A stretch of DNA of 64,000 nt from Deltaproteobacteria bacterium (GTDB lineage Bacteria > Myxococcota > XYA12-FULL-58-9), in contig JACRCV010000091.1 in assembly GCA_016218825.1 (NCBI GenBank), positions 175,181 to 239,180 of the forward strand, written 5' to 3'. Below, piece by piece: positions 24,326-40,228 of the stretch. Made by a program: the position numbers and the translations under genes. Numbering within the stretch: the stretch's first letter is position 1; each line of letters begins with the position of its first letter. Below the pieces are notes generated by a model, which was not told where the DNA came from, made no database searches, and was given only the letters and a program-made list of their open reading frames with translations.

Positions 24326-25878
24326 TGCAAGTCCAGGTTGAGAAGACCGGCCCGACCCAGCGCAAGGTCGTCGTGACGGTTCCCGCGAAGGACGTCGATG
24401 CGGCGTTCGACAAGATCCTGCGCGAGGTCGGCAAGAGCGCCCAGCTGCCGGGCTTCAGGCAGGGCAAGGTCCCGCGCGGTCTGCTCGAGGCGCACTACGG
24501 CGACCAGCTGAAGCGCGAGGTCAAGAACGAGCTGGTGTCGTCGGGGCTGTCGTCGGCGATCCACGACCACACCCTGACGCCGATCACCTCCCCGAAGATC
24601 GAGTCCGGGACCCCGGCCCGCGGCGGCGACTTCTCGTTCACCGCCGAGATCGAGATCCGACCCGAGATCGAGCTGAAGCAGTACAAAGGCCTGCTGGTGC
24701 CGCCGGTCGAGACCCCGGTCAGCGACGCCGAGATCGGCGCCGAGCTCCAGAAGATGCGCACCCAGGCGGCGCAGCTGGTGCCGGTGACGCTCCGCGACGT
24801 GGTGCAAGCCGGTGACGTGGTGCTGATGGACTACGAGGCCCACGCCGGCGGCGTCCCGGTCAAGGGCGGCAAGGCCGACAACGCGTTGATCGAGATCGGC
24901 GGCGACGGCTACCTGCCGGGGTTCTCCGACGGCCTGCTCGGCGCCAAGGTGCCGAGCGAGCGCGAGATCGCCGTGGACTTCCCCGCCGACTACACCGTCA
25001 AGGAGCTGGCGGGGCAGAAGGCGACCTTCAAGGTCAAGGTGAAGGAGCTCAAGCACAAAGAGCTGCCGGCCGAGGACGACGACTTCGCCAAGGACATGGG
25101 AGCCGAGAGCCTGCAGGCGCTGCGCGACCAGATCCAGAAGAGCATCCTCGCCGACAAGACCCGGGCCGCGGAGCACGAGCGCAGGAACAAGCTGTTCAAG
25201 GCCCTCGCCGACGCCAACCCCTTCGACATGCCGCCGTCCATGGTCAAGGCCCAGGCGGAGCGGATGATCGCCAACGCCGCGATGCGGGTGAAGCAGCTGA
25301 CGGGTCGCGAGCTGCAGCTCTCGGACGACGAGCTCGGGAAGTTGCGCGCCGACAGCGCCGCCGACGCCGAGCTCCAGGTGCGCTCCGGGATGCTGCTCAT
25401 CGAGGTGGCTCAGGCCGAGTCGATGCAGGTGACGGCGAAGGAGATCGAGGCCGAGATCGAGGCGATGGCGAGCATGGCCGGCAACGAGGCGCCGCGCCTG
25501 CGCGCCTACTACGCGGCGCCCGAGAACCGCTCCTACCTCGAGTACCGGCTGCTCGAGGACAAGGCGATCAAGCTCCTCTTGGATCACGCCGCCAAGACCC
25601 CCGAGGAGGCGGCCGCCGCCCCCAAGGTCACACCTAGACCGAAGGCGGCCAAAGCGCCGGCGCCGGAGCATGGGCACCCGCACGATCATGATCATGAGCA
25701 TGCGGCCGCGCACGCCCACGCGCACCCGGCGACCGAGGCCCACGACCACGGGCACGATCATGCCCACGCCGAGGCGCACGATCATCGCCACGACCACGCG
25801 CACGACCACGGTCACGATCACGATCACGGCCACGATCACGCGCACGGCCACCGCTCGGCAAAGAAGGGCAAAGGCTAG
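24325..25878 (+). CDS. tig: Trigger factor with long His-rich C-terminal tail
   Basis: Ribosome-associated chaperone and peptidyl-prolyl isomerase. The N-terminal ribosome-binding domain has the signature [13 protein letters not shown] (residues 44-56). The FKBP-like domain spans about 150-240 ([27 protein letters not shown]) and the helical C-terminal domain runs to about 430. The protein is 517 residues, against about 430 for E. coli. The extra 80 residues are a Pro/Ala linker and a tail with about 27 His, mostly in HD, HG and HA pairs, ending in Lys. Such tails bind Ni, Zn or Cu in SlyD-type proteins. ATG 24325 is one base into the stop of the integrase frame. It heads the usual tig-clpP-clpX order. 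Confidence 0.97.
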   Translation: MQVQVEKTGPTQRKVVVTVPAKDVDAAFDKILREVGKSAQLPGFRQGKVPRGLLEAHYGDQLKREVKNELVSSGLSSAIHDHTLTPITSPKIESGTPARGGDFSFTAEIEIRPEIELKQYKGLLVPPVETPVSDAEIGAELQKMRTQAAQLVPVTLRDVVQAGDVVLMDYEAHAGGVPVKGGKADNALIEIGGDGYLPGFSDGLLGAKVPSEREIAVDFPADYTVKELAGQKATFKVKVKELKHKELPAEDDDFAKDMGAESLQALRDQIQKSILADKTRAAEHERRNKLFKALADANPFDMPPSMVKAQAERMIANAAMRVKQLTGRELQLSDDELGKLRADSAADAELQVRSGMLLIEVAQAESMQVTAKEIEAEIEAMASMAGNEAPRLRAYYAAPENRSYLEYRLLEDKAIKLLLDHAAKTPEEAAAAPKVTPRPKAAKAPAPEHGHPHDHDHEHAAAHAHAHPATEAHDHGHDHAHAEAHDHRHDHAHDHGHDHDHGHDHAHGHRSAKKGKG

Positions 25879-25893
25879 GCCGGCAACCCGGCC
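25878..25893. promoter_or_regulatory. Small GC hairpin between tig and clpP
   Basis: GGCCGG-CAAC-CCGGCC forms a 6-bp stem directly after the tig stop. It has no U tract, so it is not a classic terminator. It may attenuate or process the tig-clpP transcript. Confidence 0.35.
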
Positions 25894-25907
25894 GGTCTGA
25901 GGACAGC

Positions 25908-26525
25908 ATGAGCTACTATCTTCCGTTTGTTCTGGAGCAGACCCATCGCGGCGAGCGGCAGTACGACATCTGGTCGCGGTTGTTGAAGGATCGGATCGTG
26001 TTCATCGGCAGCGCGATCACCGACGAGATCGCGAACCTGGTGGTCGCGCAGCTGTTGTTCCTCGAGTCGGAGGACGCCGACAAGGAGATCAGCCTGTACA
26101 TCAACTCGCCGGGCGGCTCGGTCACCGCCGGCCTCGCGATCTACGACACCATGCAGTACATCAAGTCGCCGGTGTCGACCCTCTGCCTCGGGCAGGCGGC
26201 GAGCATGGGCGCGGTGCTGCTCGCCGGCGGCGCGTTCGGCAAGCGCTACGCGCTGCCGCACTCACGGGTGCTGATCCACCAACCGCTCGGCGGCGCCTCG
26301 GGTCAAGCGTCGGACATCGAGATCCAGGCGCGCGAGATCCTGAAGATGAAGGAGCTGCTCACCAACATCCTCGGGCGGCACACCAAGCAACCGGTCGGGC
26401 GCATCCTCGAAGACTCCGACCGTGACTATTACATGTCGGCCGCCGAGGCGAAGACCTACGGGCTCGTGGACAACGTCATCGAGAAGCACGAAGACCTGGC
26501 GGGGCCGGCGAAGGCCAAGACCTGA
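25908..26525 (+). CDS. clpP: ATP-dependent Clp protease proteolytic subunit
   Basis: A 205-residue serine peptidase that forms the 14-mer chamber degrading substrates delivered by ClpX. The catalytic Ser lies in [11 protein letters not shown] (near residue 100), the His in [12 protein letters not shown] (near 125), and the Asp follows in the usual position. Length is normal. The start ATG 25908 follows a GAGGA ribosome-binding site. It lies 29 bases after tig and 89 bases before clpX, the conserved order. Confidence 0.97.
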   Translation: MSYYLPFVLEQTHRGERQYDIWSRLLKDRIVFIGSAITDEIANLVVAQLLFLESEDADKEISLYINSPGGSVTAGLAIYDTMQYIKSPVSTLCLGQAASMGAVLLAGGAFGKRYALPHSRVLIHQPLGGASGQASDIEIQAREILKMKELLTNILGRHTKQPVGRILEDSDRDYYMSAAEAKTYGLVDNVIEKHEDLAGPAKAKT

Positions 26526-26614
26526 GCCGGGGTCGGCCGCGGGTGGCCAGGCGCCGGCTGACCGGATATCTTTAGCGAGCGCCGAACGATCAAAGGCGCG
26601 GACGCGAGGGTTTG

Positions 26615-27865
<1,251 letters not shown>

Positions 27866-27901
27866 GCCCTCCGCCGGCCGCGCCCAAAGCACCCCTTCCA
27901 T

Positions 27902-27985
27902 CCTTTAATTCCCGCGCCGCGGCTGCCGCGGCGCTCCCCACCCCCCACTCCTCTAGCCCCTCGCCCCCCGGGTGGGGGCGAGGGG
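27902..27985. repeat. Intergenic palindromic repeat, copy A (two hairpins)
   Basis: After CCTTTAATTCCC comes a perfect hairpin GCGCCGCGG-CTG-CCGCGGCGC (27914-27934), then CTCCCCACCCCCC. A second perfect hairpin follows, CCCCTCGCCCCC-CGGGT-GGGGGCGAGGGG (27957-27985), which overlaps the end of the S8 protease frame. Related copies lie at 49614-49645 and 63793-63868. It sits between convergent genes and could act as a two-way terminator. Confidence 0.8.
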
Positions 27986-29890
27986 AACCTGCCCGCCGCC
28001 TTGGGCCCCGGAAAGCAGGTGCCCGCGGGCCCGCCGGCGCCTGAGCGCGGCCGGCAACAGCGCCGCCGTCACCGCCACACCCCAGCGCTGCGGACCGCAG
28101 CTGCAGCCCGGATGCGTCGCGAGCGTCAACGGCGCACCGGCGCGGCTCGCCCCGGCGCAGACCCCGTCCCGGCAGAACGCCCGGTGGCACTGGCGGTCAT
28201 CCTCGCACAGCGGCAGGCACACCGGTCTGGGAACCTGGCCGGCGGGCACGAGGCCGGGATCGGCGAACGCGCAGCGGCTGCCGCCCTGACAATCGGCCTC
28301 GCTTCGACAGCTGAGCAGGCAACGGCCGAAGCCGGTGGGGCCCACGCAGGCGCCGTCCGCGGGACAGTCGTAGTCACAATCGGCGGTGCAGAAACGGACC
28401 GCGAACGCGCCATCGGCGGGGCCGCAGTAGCCGTCTTTGCAGTCGGTCTCGTTGTCGCAGCGGGTCGCGAGCGAGAGCGCGAACGGCGTCGGGCCCGCGG
28501 CGCCGCAGTCCGGATCGGCGGCGTCGCGCGCCCGGTCGCAGTCGTCGTCGACGCCGTTGGCGCAAGTCTCCGGCCGCGCTTCGCAGCGCGGCCCAACGAC
28601 CGCGAGCTGCATCGCGGCGCCGACGTCGAGGCGGCCGTGGCCGTGGCGCGGGTTCCAGCCGTTGTCGTCGTACGCATCGGGACCGATCCGGCGCGCGCTC
28701 TCGGTCAAGAGCCAACGCACCTCGGCGGCGGTAAGGGCGGGCGCTGCGGCGAGCAACAAGCCCGCGGCGCCGGCGACCTGGGGCGCGGCGGCGCTGGTGC
28801 CGAAGAAGGCGGCGGTGACGCTCAGATCGTTCGCGACCCCGGGCGCCAGGCGGGTGTCGGTCGTGGGGTTGTAGCCGGCGTCGCCTTCGAGATCGGCGGT
28901 GACGATCTTGGCGCGCGCGACCACCACGCCGTCGATGGAGTCGTCGCCGACGCCCCCCGGCGCCACGAGGCTGAGGCCGGCGCCGAAGTCGCTGTAGCCG
29001 GCCACGGTGTCGGTCTCGTCGGTGGCGCCGACCGCGAGCACCTCGGGCATCGCCGCCGGGGAGTAGGGCCGGATGTCGCGGTGGCGATTGCCGGCCGAGA
29101 ACACCACGACCGCGCCGCGACCGTCGCGGCCGGCGGTGCTCGCCCATTGGATCGCCTCGTGGATCGCCGGCGAGACGTAGGCGCCCGGATCAAACGACCA
29201 GCTGCAGTTGATGACCGCCGCGTGCCGTCCCGCCCAGGCGAGGGCGGCGACCAGATCGCCGTCCAGCAGGGTTTGATCGCCGGCGAGGACGCGGAGCGGC
29301 AACAGCCGGCAGTCGGGACAGACGCCGACCACGCCGACGCCGTTCTTCGGCGCGAGCAAGGTCGCGGCCACCGCCAGGCCGTGGGCGTCCGCGGTGCTGG
29401 TGCCGGCGGGGGCGGGATCGGGATCGTCGTCGACGAAGTCCCAACCTTGCAGGCGCCCTGCGGCCGGCAAGTCCGGGTGCTCGGCGGGAAAGCCGTTGTC
29501 GAGCACCGCGACGACGACGCTCGGGTCACCGGTGCTCACCTCCCAGGCGGGGTGGACGTCGATGTCGGCGCCGGCCGCGAGCTTCGGCCAGAGGTCGGTG
29601 CGGCTGCCGTCATTCGCCAGATGCCACTGCAACGACTCGCTCGGATCCGCGGAGACCTGGTCCAGGATCACCCGCCGCCGCTGCTCGAGCCACGCGCCGC
29701 GCACCCCCGGTCGCCCTTCGAGCGCCGCCCGCTGTGGCTCGCGGACGCGATAGAAAGGGCCGCCGAGCGCTTCGATCGCGGCGTTCGGGGCAAGGGTCGC
29801 GAGGAGATTGGGATCATCGACGCGCACCACCCAGGTCGGGTCGCCGCCGGCGAGCGACAGACTGCTGACAATGAGGAGCACCCCTGGCAT
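27953..29890 (-). CDS. Secreted S8 (subtilisin) serine protease with MYXO-CTERM-like end
   Basis: A 645-residue exported protease. A signal peptide ([16 protein letters not shown]) is followed by a propeptide-like region to about residue 100. The S8 catalytic domain comes next: Asp in [14 protein letters not shown], His in [12 protein letters not shown], oxyanion Asn in FSAGNRHRD, and Ser in [19 protein letters not shown] MopE-type motif ([10 protein letters not shown]) and two Cys-rich clusters follow. The end [18 protein letters not shown] plus RRRRARG resembles a MYXO-CTERM sorting tag. The last 20 or so residues are encoded by the second hairpin of repeat copy A. ATG 29890 is chosen because the signal peptide begins there. 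It diverges from lon. Confidence 0.88.
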   Translation of the reverse strand: MPGVLLIVSSLSLAGGDPTWVVRVDDPNLLATLAPNAAIEALGGPFYRVREPQRAALEGRPGVRGAWLEQRRRVILDQVSADPSESLQWHLANDGSRTDLWPKLAAGADIDVHPAWEVSTGDPSVVVAVLDNGFPAEHPDLPAAGRLQGWDFVDDDPDPAPAGTSTADAHGLAVAATLLAPKNGVGVVGVCPDCRLLPLRVLAGDQTLLDGDLVAALAWAGRHAAVINCSWSFDPGAYVSPAIHEAIQWASTAGRDGRGAVVVFSAGNRHRDIRPYSPAAMPEVLAVGATDETDTVAGYSDFGAGLSLVAPGGVGDDSIDGVVVARAKIVTADLEGDAGYNPTTDTRLAPGVANDLSVTAAFFGTSAAAPQVAGAAGLLLAAAPALTAAEVRWLLTESARRIGPDAYDDNGWNPRHGHGRLDVGAAMQLAVVGPRCEARPETCANGVDDDCDRARDAADPDCGAAGPTPFALSLATRCDNETDCKDGYCGPADGAFAVRFCTADCDYDCPADGACVGPTGFGRCLLSCRSEADCQGGSRCAFADPGLVPAGQVPRPVCLPLCEDDRQCHRAFCRDGVCAGASRAGAPLTLATHPGCSCGPQRWGVAVTAALLPAALRRRRARGHLLSGAQGGGQVPLAPTRGARG

Positions 29891-29961
29891 GATCCGGCCT
29901 CGACGACGTGGCGTGCATGTCGTAGTTTGATCTGCGCCGTTCGGCAAGAAGGAAGTAGAAC

Positions 29962-32403
<2,442 letters not shown>

Positions 32404-32488
32404 CCCAAACGACAGACGCGGGTGTATTGAACTCTGCCGGGCGCCGGTCACCTCGCTGTCGAGCTCTCGGGTCTCCGGAGGTTGTGCG

Positions 32489-33961
<1,473 letters not shown>

Positions 33962-34008
33962 GGCGCGTCGGGCCGCGCCCACAGACCGCCGCTCGTCGGC
34001 CGCGAGCC

Positions 34009-34602
34009 TTACTTGCGCGATGCCTTGGTGATGACCACCGCGGGCTCGGGGACGTCGCGCATCCCCGGGGGGAGCGGCTTGTCGCAGGGCGCCGGCACCT
34101 TCGACGGGCACAGGGTCGGGGTGGCGCGGATCTTGTCGACGACGTCCATGCCCTCGACGACCTTGCCGAACACCGCGTAGCCGTAGCCGCCCTGGTCCTT
34201 GCTGCGGTGGTCGAGCATCGCGTTGTCGACGGTGTTGATGAAGAACTGCGCGGTCGCCGAGTCGACGACGCCGGTGCGCGCCATGCTGACGGTGCCGCGG
34301 AGGTTCTTCAAGCCGTTGTCGGCCTCGTTCTTGACCGGCGGGTTTGTCGGCTTCTGCTTCAGGTCGGCGCTGAAGCCGCCGCCTTGGATCATGAAGTCAG
34401 GGATGACGCGGTGGAAGACGGTGCCGTTGTAGTGGCCGTCGTCCACGTACTTGAGGAAGTTCTTCACCGACAGCGGCGCCTTGGCCTCGTCGAGCTCCAG
34501 GACGATCTTGCCGAGCGAGGTCTCGAGCACCACCTGCGGGTTCTTGGCGCCGGCGGCGCAGGAAAACAACAACGCGCAGAAAACGATCCACGTACCTTTC
34601 AT
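34009..34602 (-). CDS. Cyclophilin-type peptidyl-prolyl cis-trans isomerase, exported
   Basis: A 197-residue isomerase that speeds folding of envelope proteins. A signal peptide with a possible lipobox ([11 protein letters not shown]) precedes the cyclophilin domain. The catalytic Arg lies in [16 protein letters not shown], and [10 protein letters not shown] and [13 protein letters not shown] form the rest of the proline pocket. The last 25 residues are an extra Pro/Lys-rich tail. It diverges from infA across 136 bases. Confidence 0.92.
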   Translation of the reverse strand: MKGTWIVFCALLFSCAAGAKNPQVVLETSLGKIVLELDEAKAPLSVKNFLKYVDDGHYNGTVFHRVIPDFMIQGGGFSADLKQKPTNPPVKNEADNGLKNLRGTVSMARTGVVDSATAQFFINTVDNAMLDHRSKDQGGYGYAVFGKVVEGMDVVDKIRATPTLCPSKVPAPCDKPLPPGMRDVPEPAVVITKASRK

Positions 34603-34738
34603 GACGTCCTCCTGAGGTGCGACAACCTACACAATCCACGAGCTTTCGGAAACGGTTTGTGTTATTCGACGGCGGGAATTTTTTGAGAACCGCCCGCGGC
34701 GCTGGTCGCCCTTCGGGCAGAGTCGTTGAGAGGATTGA

Positions 34739-35014
34739 ATGGGCAAAGGTGGACAGACTCCGAGAGCACCCCGCGAAGCCGGCGATCGGGAGACCGGCTC
34801 GTCGCAAGACGCCATCGAGGTCGAGGGGACGGTCGCCGAGCAGCTCCCGAACGCGGTGTTCCGGGTGGCGCTCGAGAACGGCCACAAGGTGCTGGCGCAC
34901 ACCTCCGGCAAGATGCGCAAGCACTTCATCCGCATCATGCCCGGCGATCGGGTGATCGTCGCGCTGTCGCCCTACGACTTGAGCCGCGGCCGCATCGTCT
35001 ATCGCTACAAGTAA
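34739..35014 (+). CDS. infA: Translation initiation factor IF-1
   Basis: A 91-residue OB-fold protein that occupies the ribosomal A site during initiation. The core ([18 protein letters not shown], then [15 protein letters not shown] and [14 protein letters not shown]) is standard. About 20 extra residues ([18 protein letters not shown] ...) precede it compared with the 72-residue E. coli protein. ATG 34739 has a GAGAGGA ribosome-binding site, which supports the longer form. A short hairpin (GCCC-TTCG-GGC) lies in the leader. Confidence 0.94.
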   Translation: MGKGGQTPRAPREAGDRETGSSQDAIEVEGTVAEQLPNAVFRVALENGHKVLAHTSGKMRKHFIRIMPGDRVIVALSPYDLSRGRIVYRYK

Positions 35015-35025
35015 GCGCCCGGCGC

Positions 35026-35301
35026 TCACGCGTTCCTGACCGGCGCCTGCTTCTTCGGCTGATCCTTCTTCCAGTGGGTGGCGATGAGCTTCTCGGCCTC
35101 GGGGCCGCCGGCGATCTTGTAGTTCGACAGCAAGATCTGATCGGTGACCACGTGCTCCTTGTGCTCGGCGTCCAACACCTTGCGGCTCATCTCGCCGCCC
35201 AGCCACTCGACGTAGAGCGCCGCCTCCGGCAGGTCGGCCTTCTTGGTGGTGCGGATCAAGACGGTGCGGCGCGGACGGAGCTTGCCCAACATGTCTGCCA
35301 T
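35026..35301 (-). CDS. Small hypothetical protein, convergent to infA
   Basis: A 91-residue basic soluble protein (MADMLGKLRPRRTVLIRTTK ... HWKKDQPKKQAPVRNA). The middle (ALYVEWLGGEMSRKVLDAEH) looks helical. ATG 35301 is preferred to an upstream in-frame start because the upstream part is not protein-like. I do not recognise a family. It converges on infA with 11 bases between the stops. Confidence 0.65.
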   Translation of the reverse strand: MADMLGKLRPRRTVLIRTTKKADLPEAALYVEWLGGEMSRKVLDAEHKEHVVTDQILLSNYKIAGGPEAEKLIATHWKKDQPKKQAPVRNA

Positions 35302-35462
35302 GACGGCCCTCACTCTCACTCTTCACCGCGGCATGCGGCGCCGGCATCCTACCCACCTCGCCCGCCGCACACAAACCCCACAGGCCCCACAGGCCGACGG
35401 TCGTTTGAACCGCCGCCGCGGCCGCGATAGCGTGCAAAACCCATCGCGATGAGGAGCCGGTC

Positions 35463-37391
35463 ATGCGTTGTGCGCCCTGGAGTCTGCTGGTGATCTCGCT
35501 GTCGTCTGCCGTCGGCGCCGAAGGCCGCGCCGCGAGCAAAGACCCGGTCCCCGACGCCAACGCGGCGCGCAGCAGCATCCCCGAGGCCTACAAGTGGAAG
35601 CTCGCGCCGCTGTTCAAGGACGACGCCGCGTTCGAGCGCGAGCTCACCCGCGTCACCACCGAGCGCCGGCAGCTGTCGCGCTACGCCGGGACCTTGAAGA
35701 CCCCGAAGGCGCTGCGCGAGTGCCTCGAGCTCTACTTCTCGGTGCGCCTCAGCACCAACAAGCTGACGCTCTACGCCAACATGCGCTTCGACTCCGACCA
35801 GACCGACACCAAGCTGCAGGCGATGCGCGACAAGAGCCTGCAGGCGCTCAACGCCTTGATGACCGACGCCGGCTTCATTCGCCGCGAGGTGCTGTCGTTG
35901 GACGACGCGGTGATGCAGGCGGCCTTCGCCGCCGAGCCGAAGCTCTCGACCTACAAGCCCTACCTCGAGGAGATGCGCCGGCGGCGCGCGCGGGTGCTGT
36001 CCGCCGACGCCGAGCGGGTGCTGGCGCTCGCCGGTGACAACCTCTGGGCGGAGATCGATCTGAACGAGATCCCCTCCGACTTCGAGAAGACCTTCAAGAG
36101 CCTGCTCGCCGACGTGCCGCTCCCCACCATCAAAGACGAAGACGGGCGCGAGGTGCAGCTGACCTTGGCGAGCTACCCGAAGTACCGCGGCTCGCGGGTG
36201 CGCGACGTGCGCCGCGCCGCGGTCGAGGGCTTGTTCGCAACGTTGAAGCAGTACCGGCACACCTTCGCCGGCACGATGGCGGGGCAGGTGAACCAGAACG
36301 TGATGTTCGCCCGCGCCCGCGGCTACGACAGCGCCCTCGCCGCCTACCTCGACAAGGACAACATCGATCCGGTGGTCTACAGGAGCCTCATCGACGCGGT
36401 CCACGCCAACCTCGCGCCGCTGCACGACTACGTGGCGCTGCGCAAGGAGGTCATGGGGCTCAAGGAGCTGCACATCTACGACCTCTACACCCCGCTCGTG
36501 CCGCAGGTGGCGATGACCTTCACCTACTCCGAGGCGCGGGCGTTGCTGCCGAAGGCGCTCGCGGTGCTCGGCCCGAATTATCTCGAGAGCTTGCGCCAGG
36601 GCCTGGAGCCGAAGAACGGCTGGGTGGACGTCTACCCCAACAAGGACAAAGAATCGGGGGCGTTCTCGTCGAGCGTCTACGGCGTGCACCCGTTCGTGAA
36701 GCTCAACTACTTCAACGAGTACGACGACCTCTCGACCATGGCGCACGAGTTCGGGCACGCCATGCACAGCAGCCTGGCGATGGCGACCCAGCCCTACGTG
36801 ACCTTCAACTACGCGACCTTCATCGCCGAGATCGCCTCGACCTTCAACGAGAAGGTCCTCTCGGACTATCTGGTGAAGAACGCCAAGAACGACGACGAGC
36901 GCCTGTTCATCCTCAACCACCTGCTCGAGTCGATCCGCACCACCATCTACCGCCAGGCGCTGTTCGCCGAGCTCGAGCTCGCGATGCACACCGCCGCCGA
37001 AGCCGGCACCCCCCTCACCGCCGAGCTCCTCTGCGATACCTACAAGGCCCTCCTCGGCCGCTACTACGGCCCGGGCTTTGCGATCGGCGACAACGACGAC
37101 ATCGAGTGGGCCTACATCCCGCACTTCTATTACAAGTACTACATGTACGCGTACGCCCTCGGGCTGTCGTCCGGCATCGCCCTCGCCGAGCTGGTCCAAA
37201 CCGGCGACCCGGCGCGGCGCGACGCCTACCTCAACATGCTCAAAGGCGGCTCGTCCAAGGCCCCGCTCGCGCTCCTCAAAGACGGCGGCGTCGACCTCTC
37301 CAAGCCCACCGCCGTCGAAGCCGCAGCCCGCCTGATGCAAAGAACCCTGGACGAAATGCGCACTATCCTCGCGCGGCGCACGCACAAGTAA
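35463..37391 (+). CDS. pepF: Oligoendopeptidase F (M3 family), probably exported
   Basis: A 642-residue zinc peptidase. The catalytic motif HEFGH is in LSTMAHEFGHAMHSSLA (near residue 430), with the third zinc ligand Glu in FIAEIASTFNE some 25 residues later. The fold is otherwise the helical M3 type, cleaving short peptides inside a deep channel. The first 25 residues (MRCAPWSLLVISLSSAVGA) look like a signal peptide, unlike cytoplasmic PepF of Firmicutes, so a periplasmic role is likely. The gene converges on dinB. Confidence 0.93.
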   Translation: MRCAPWSLLVISLSSAVGAEGRAASKDPVPDANAARSSIPEAYKWKLAPLFKDDAAFERELTRVTTERRQLSRYAGTLKTPKALRECLELYFSVRLSTNKLTLYANMRFDSDQTDTKLQAMRDKSLQALNALMTDAGFIRREVLSLDDAVMQAAFAAEPKLSTYKPYLEEMRRRRARVLSADAERVLALAGDNLWAEIDLNEIPSDFEKTFKSLLADVPLPTIKDEDGREVQLTLASYPKYRGSRVRDVRRAAVEGLFATLKQYRHTFAGTMAGQVNQNVMFARARGYDSALAAYLDKDNIDPVVYRSLIDAVHANLAPLHDYVALRKEVMGLKELHIYDLYTPLVPQVAMTFTYSEARALLPKALAVLGPNYLESLRQGLEPKNGWVDVYPNKDKESGAFSSSVYGVHPFVKLNYFNEYDDLSTMAHEFGHAMHSSLAMATQPYVTFNYATFIAEIASTFNEKVLSDYLVKNAKNDDERLFILNHLLESIRTTIYRQALFAELELAMHTAAEAGTPLTAELLCDTYKALLGRYYGPGFAIGDNDDIEWAYIPHFYYKYYMYAYALGLSSGIALAELVQTGDPARRDAYLNMLKGGSSKAPLALLKDGGVDLSKPTAVEAAARLMQRTLDEMRTILARRTHK

Positions 37392-37415
37392 CGCCGCCGA
37401 GAAGTGCCGTGCCGC

Positions 37416-37605
37416 AATACTCGAACGAGGCCGCGCGCGCACCGGAGTGGGGGTGCCGCGAGTCGACGGTGGCGCGCTTGTCGAAGCCTAGGACTGCCGT
37501 TCGGTACTTACCGTCGATCGATGCACTGCCGGGTCGAAGCCACCCACGGAGACGAGGGGCATCCCCCGAGGAGCACAGTGCGGCCGTATCGAACAAGGCC
37601 GCGCG
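37416..37605. repeat. Intergenic repeat-bearing region between pepF and dinB
   Basis: A 16-base direct repeat with one mismatch, TCGAACGAGGCCGCGC at 37421-37436 and TCGAACAAGGCCGCGC at 37589-37604, brackets about 150 bases. Further TTCGA/TCGAA-type motifs recur between them. The minus strand is open across the region but does not read like a protein. It may be a decayed dispersed repeat. Confidence 0.4.
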
Positions 37606-37614
37606 AGAGCTGGC

Positions 37615-38787
37615 TCAAGATCGTCGGCGTGCGAGCAACGTCGCGCGCGTGACACCCTGCTCGCCGAACTTGGCCTCGATGTCGGCGGCGGCTTTCTGCA
37701 GGCGGGCGCGGCGCTCGGCGACCGGATCGGGGAACAACGATCGTTGCGCCGGACCGGCGGTCGCGAGATCGGTCACCGCGACCCCGGTGAGCCGGACGCG
37801 CTTCCCCCGGAGCTCGAAGTGGCCGAGCAGCTCTTTCGCGGTCGCGAAGATGGAGTCGAGGTCCGAGACCGGCTGCGCGAGCTTCTGGCGCCGGGTCTTG
37901 AGGGTGAAGTCGGCGTACTTGATCTTCACCACCACCGTGTGTCCGGCGTGGCCTTCGCTTTGCAGCCGCCGCGCGACCCGCTCCGACTGCGCCAACAGCT
38001 CGCGCAACATGTCGTCAGGATGGGTGAGATCGGTGTCGAAGGTCTCCTCGGCCCCGACCGACTTCGCCGGCAGATGCGGCTCCACCTCGCGGTCGTCGAT
38101 GCCGCGCGCCAGCGCGTGCACCGTCCGCCCCCAAGAGCCCAGATGCGCCTCGAGCCGCGCCGGATCCGTCGCCGCCAGGTCACCGATGGCCAAGAACCCC
38201 GCCTGATGCAGGCGCTCCGCCGCCACCGGCCCCACCCCCCACATGCGCTCGATGGGCAGCGGCGCCAGAAAGCGCGCCACGTCCTCGGGCCGCACCACCA
38301 CCAGGCCGTCCGGTTTCTGCAGGTCGCTCGCGATCTTGGCGACGAACTTGCAGGGCGCCACCCCGGCCGACACCGTGAGCCCGGTCTCGGCGCGGACCTC
38401 CTGCTTGATGCGGCGCGCGATGTGTACCGCGTCGCCGAACAACGCCTGGCTTTGGGTGACGTCCAAGAACGCCTCGTCGAGCGACAGCCCCTCGACGAGC
38501 GGGGTATAGCGCCCGAAGATCGCGAACACCTGCTCCGACAGCTCGGCGTAACGCTCGTGTCGCGGCGGCACGACGATCGCCTGCGGACAGAGCCTCCGGG
38601 CCTCGACCATCGGCATCGCCGAGTGAACCCCGAACGGCCGAGCCTCGTAAGAGCAGGTCGCGACCACGCCGCGGTTGCTCATGCCGCCGACGATCACCGG
38701 CTTGCGCGCCAGCGACGGGTCGTCGAGCACCTCGACCGCCGCGAAGAACGCGTCCAGGTCCAGGTGTAGCACAAAGCGCCCGGTCAT
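37615..38787 (-). CDS. dinB: DNA polymerase IV
   Basis: A 390-residue Y-family translesion polymerase. The N-terminus FVLHLDLDAFFAAVE carries the first catalytic Asp, and SLDEAFLDVT the second Asp and Glu. Thumb motifs (PIERMWGVGPVAAERL, a helix-hairpin-helix) and the little-finger domain (VVKIKYADFTLKTRR) follow. No clear beta-clamp peptide is obvious at the C-terminus. It lies downstream of recA on the same strand with a 110-bp repeat between them. I found no SOS box directly before it, so damage control, if any, could come through the recA transcript. Confidence 0.94.
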   Translation of the reverse strand: MTGRFVLHLDLDAFFAAVEVLDDPSLARKPVIVGGMSNRGVVATCSYEARPFGVHSAMPMVEARRLCPQAIVVPPRHERYAELSEQVFAIFGRYTPLVEGLSLDEAFLDVTQSQALFGDAVHIARRIKQEVRAETGLTVSAGVAPCKFVAKIASDLQKPDGLVVVRPEDVARFLAPLPIERMWGVGPVAAERLHQAGFLAIGDLAATDPARLEAHLGSWGRTVHALARGIDDREVEPHLPAKSVGAEETFDTDLTHPDDMLRELLAQSERVARRLQSEGHAGHTVVVKIKYADFTLKTRRQKLAQPVSDLDSIFATAKELLGHFELRGKRVRLTGVAVTDLATAGPAQRSLFPDPVAERRARLQKAAADIEAKFGEQGVTRATLLARRRS

Positions 38788-38807
38788 CGGCTCACCCTAT
38801 ACACCGG

Positions 38808-38917
38808 TTTCGCCGTGAGCTGATCGTTCCGCGCCCTTTCTTGCGTTCCTCGCGCTCGCGGCTTCGCCTCCGCTGCAGCACCGGCGGGCGCGACCGTATG
38901 GTCGAATCACGGCGAAA
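38808..38917 (+). repeat. 110-bp element with 11-bp terminal inverted repeats, copy 1
   Basis: It begins TTTCGCCGTGA and ends TCACGGCGAAA, a perfect 11-bp inverted pair. A second 110-bp copy lies inverted at 61958-62067; I count about seven mismatches and no gaps. Both copies are preceded, reading from the upstream gene, by TAGAGCC, in which TAG is that gene's stop codon. Here TAGAGCC occurs twice (recA side). The element resembles a MITE or a folded intergenic repeat. Confidence 0.85.
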
Positions 38918-38934
38918 AGGCTCTAGACTAGGCT

Positions 38935-40068
<1,134 letters not shown>

Positions 40069-40127
40069 GGTGCTCCGTTTTCGTTGGCTAAAGGTAGTGA
40101 CTGTCCTTGTACCTCAAAAGGTGACTA

Positions 40128-40143
40128 CTGAACAGATGTTTCG
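40128..40143 (-). promoter_or_regulatory. Probable SOS (LexA) box upstream of recA
   Basis: On the recA strand the sequence is CGAAACATCTGTTCAG. It matches 15 of 17 positions of the Myxococcus xanthus SOS consensus as I recall it (CTRHAMRYBYGTTCAGS), including the full GTTCAG half, and it is partly palindromic (CTGAACA/TGTTTCG). It lies 60-75 bases before the recA start. No lexA gene is visible in the window. Confidence 0.6.
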
Positions 40144-40228
40144 TACCGACCATCGGAGTTATGGCAGAAGGGTCTGACAGATTGGATCGCGGCTCGCCAC
40201 GCCCGCGGCGCGAGGATATGGTGCAGCG

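Noticed and set aside
37363..37596. Small minus-strand protein between pepF and dinB
   Set aside because: No ribosome-binding site or protein-like composition; the region is better explained as repeat DNA.
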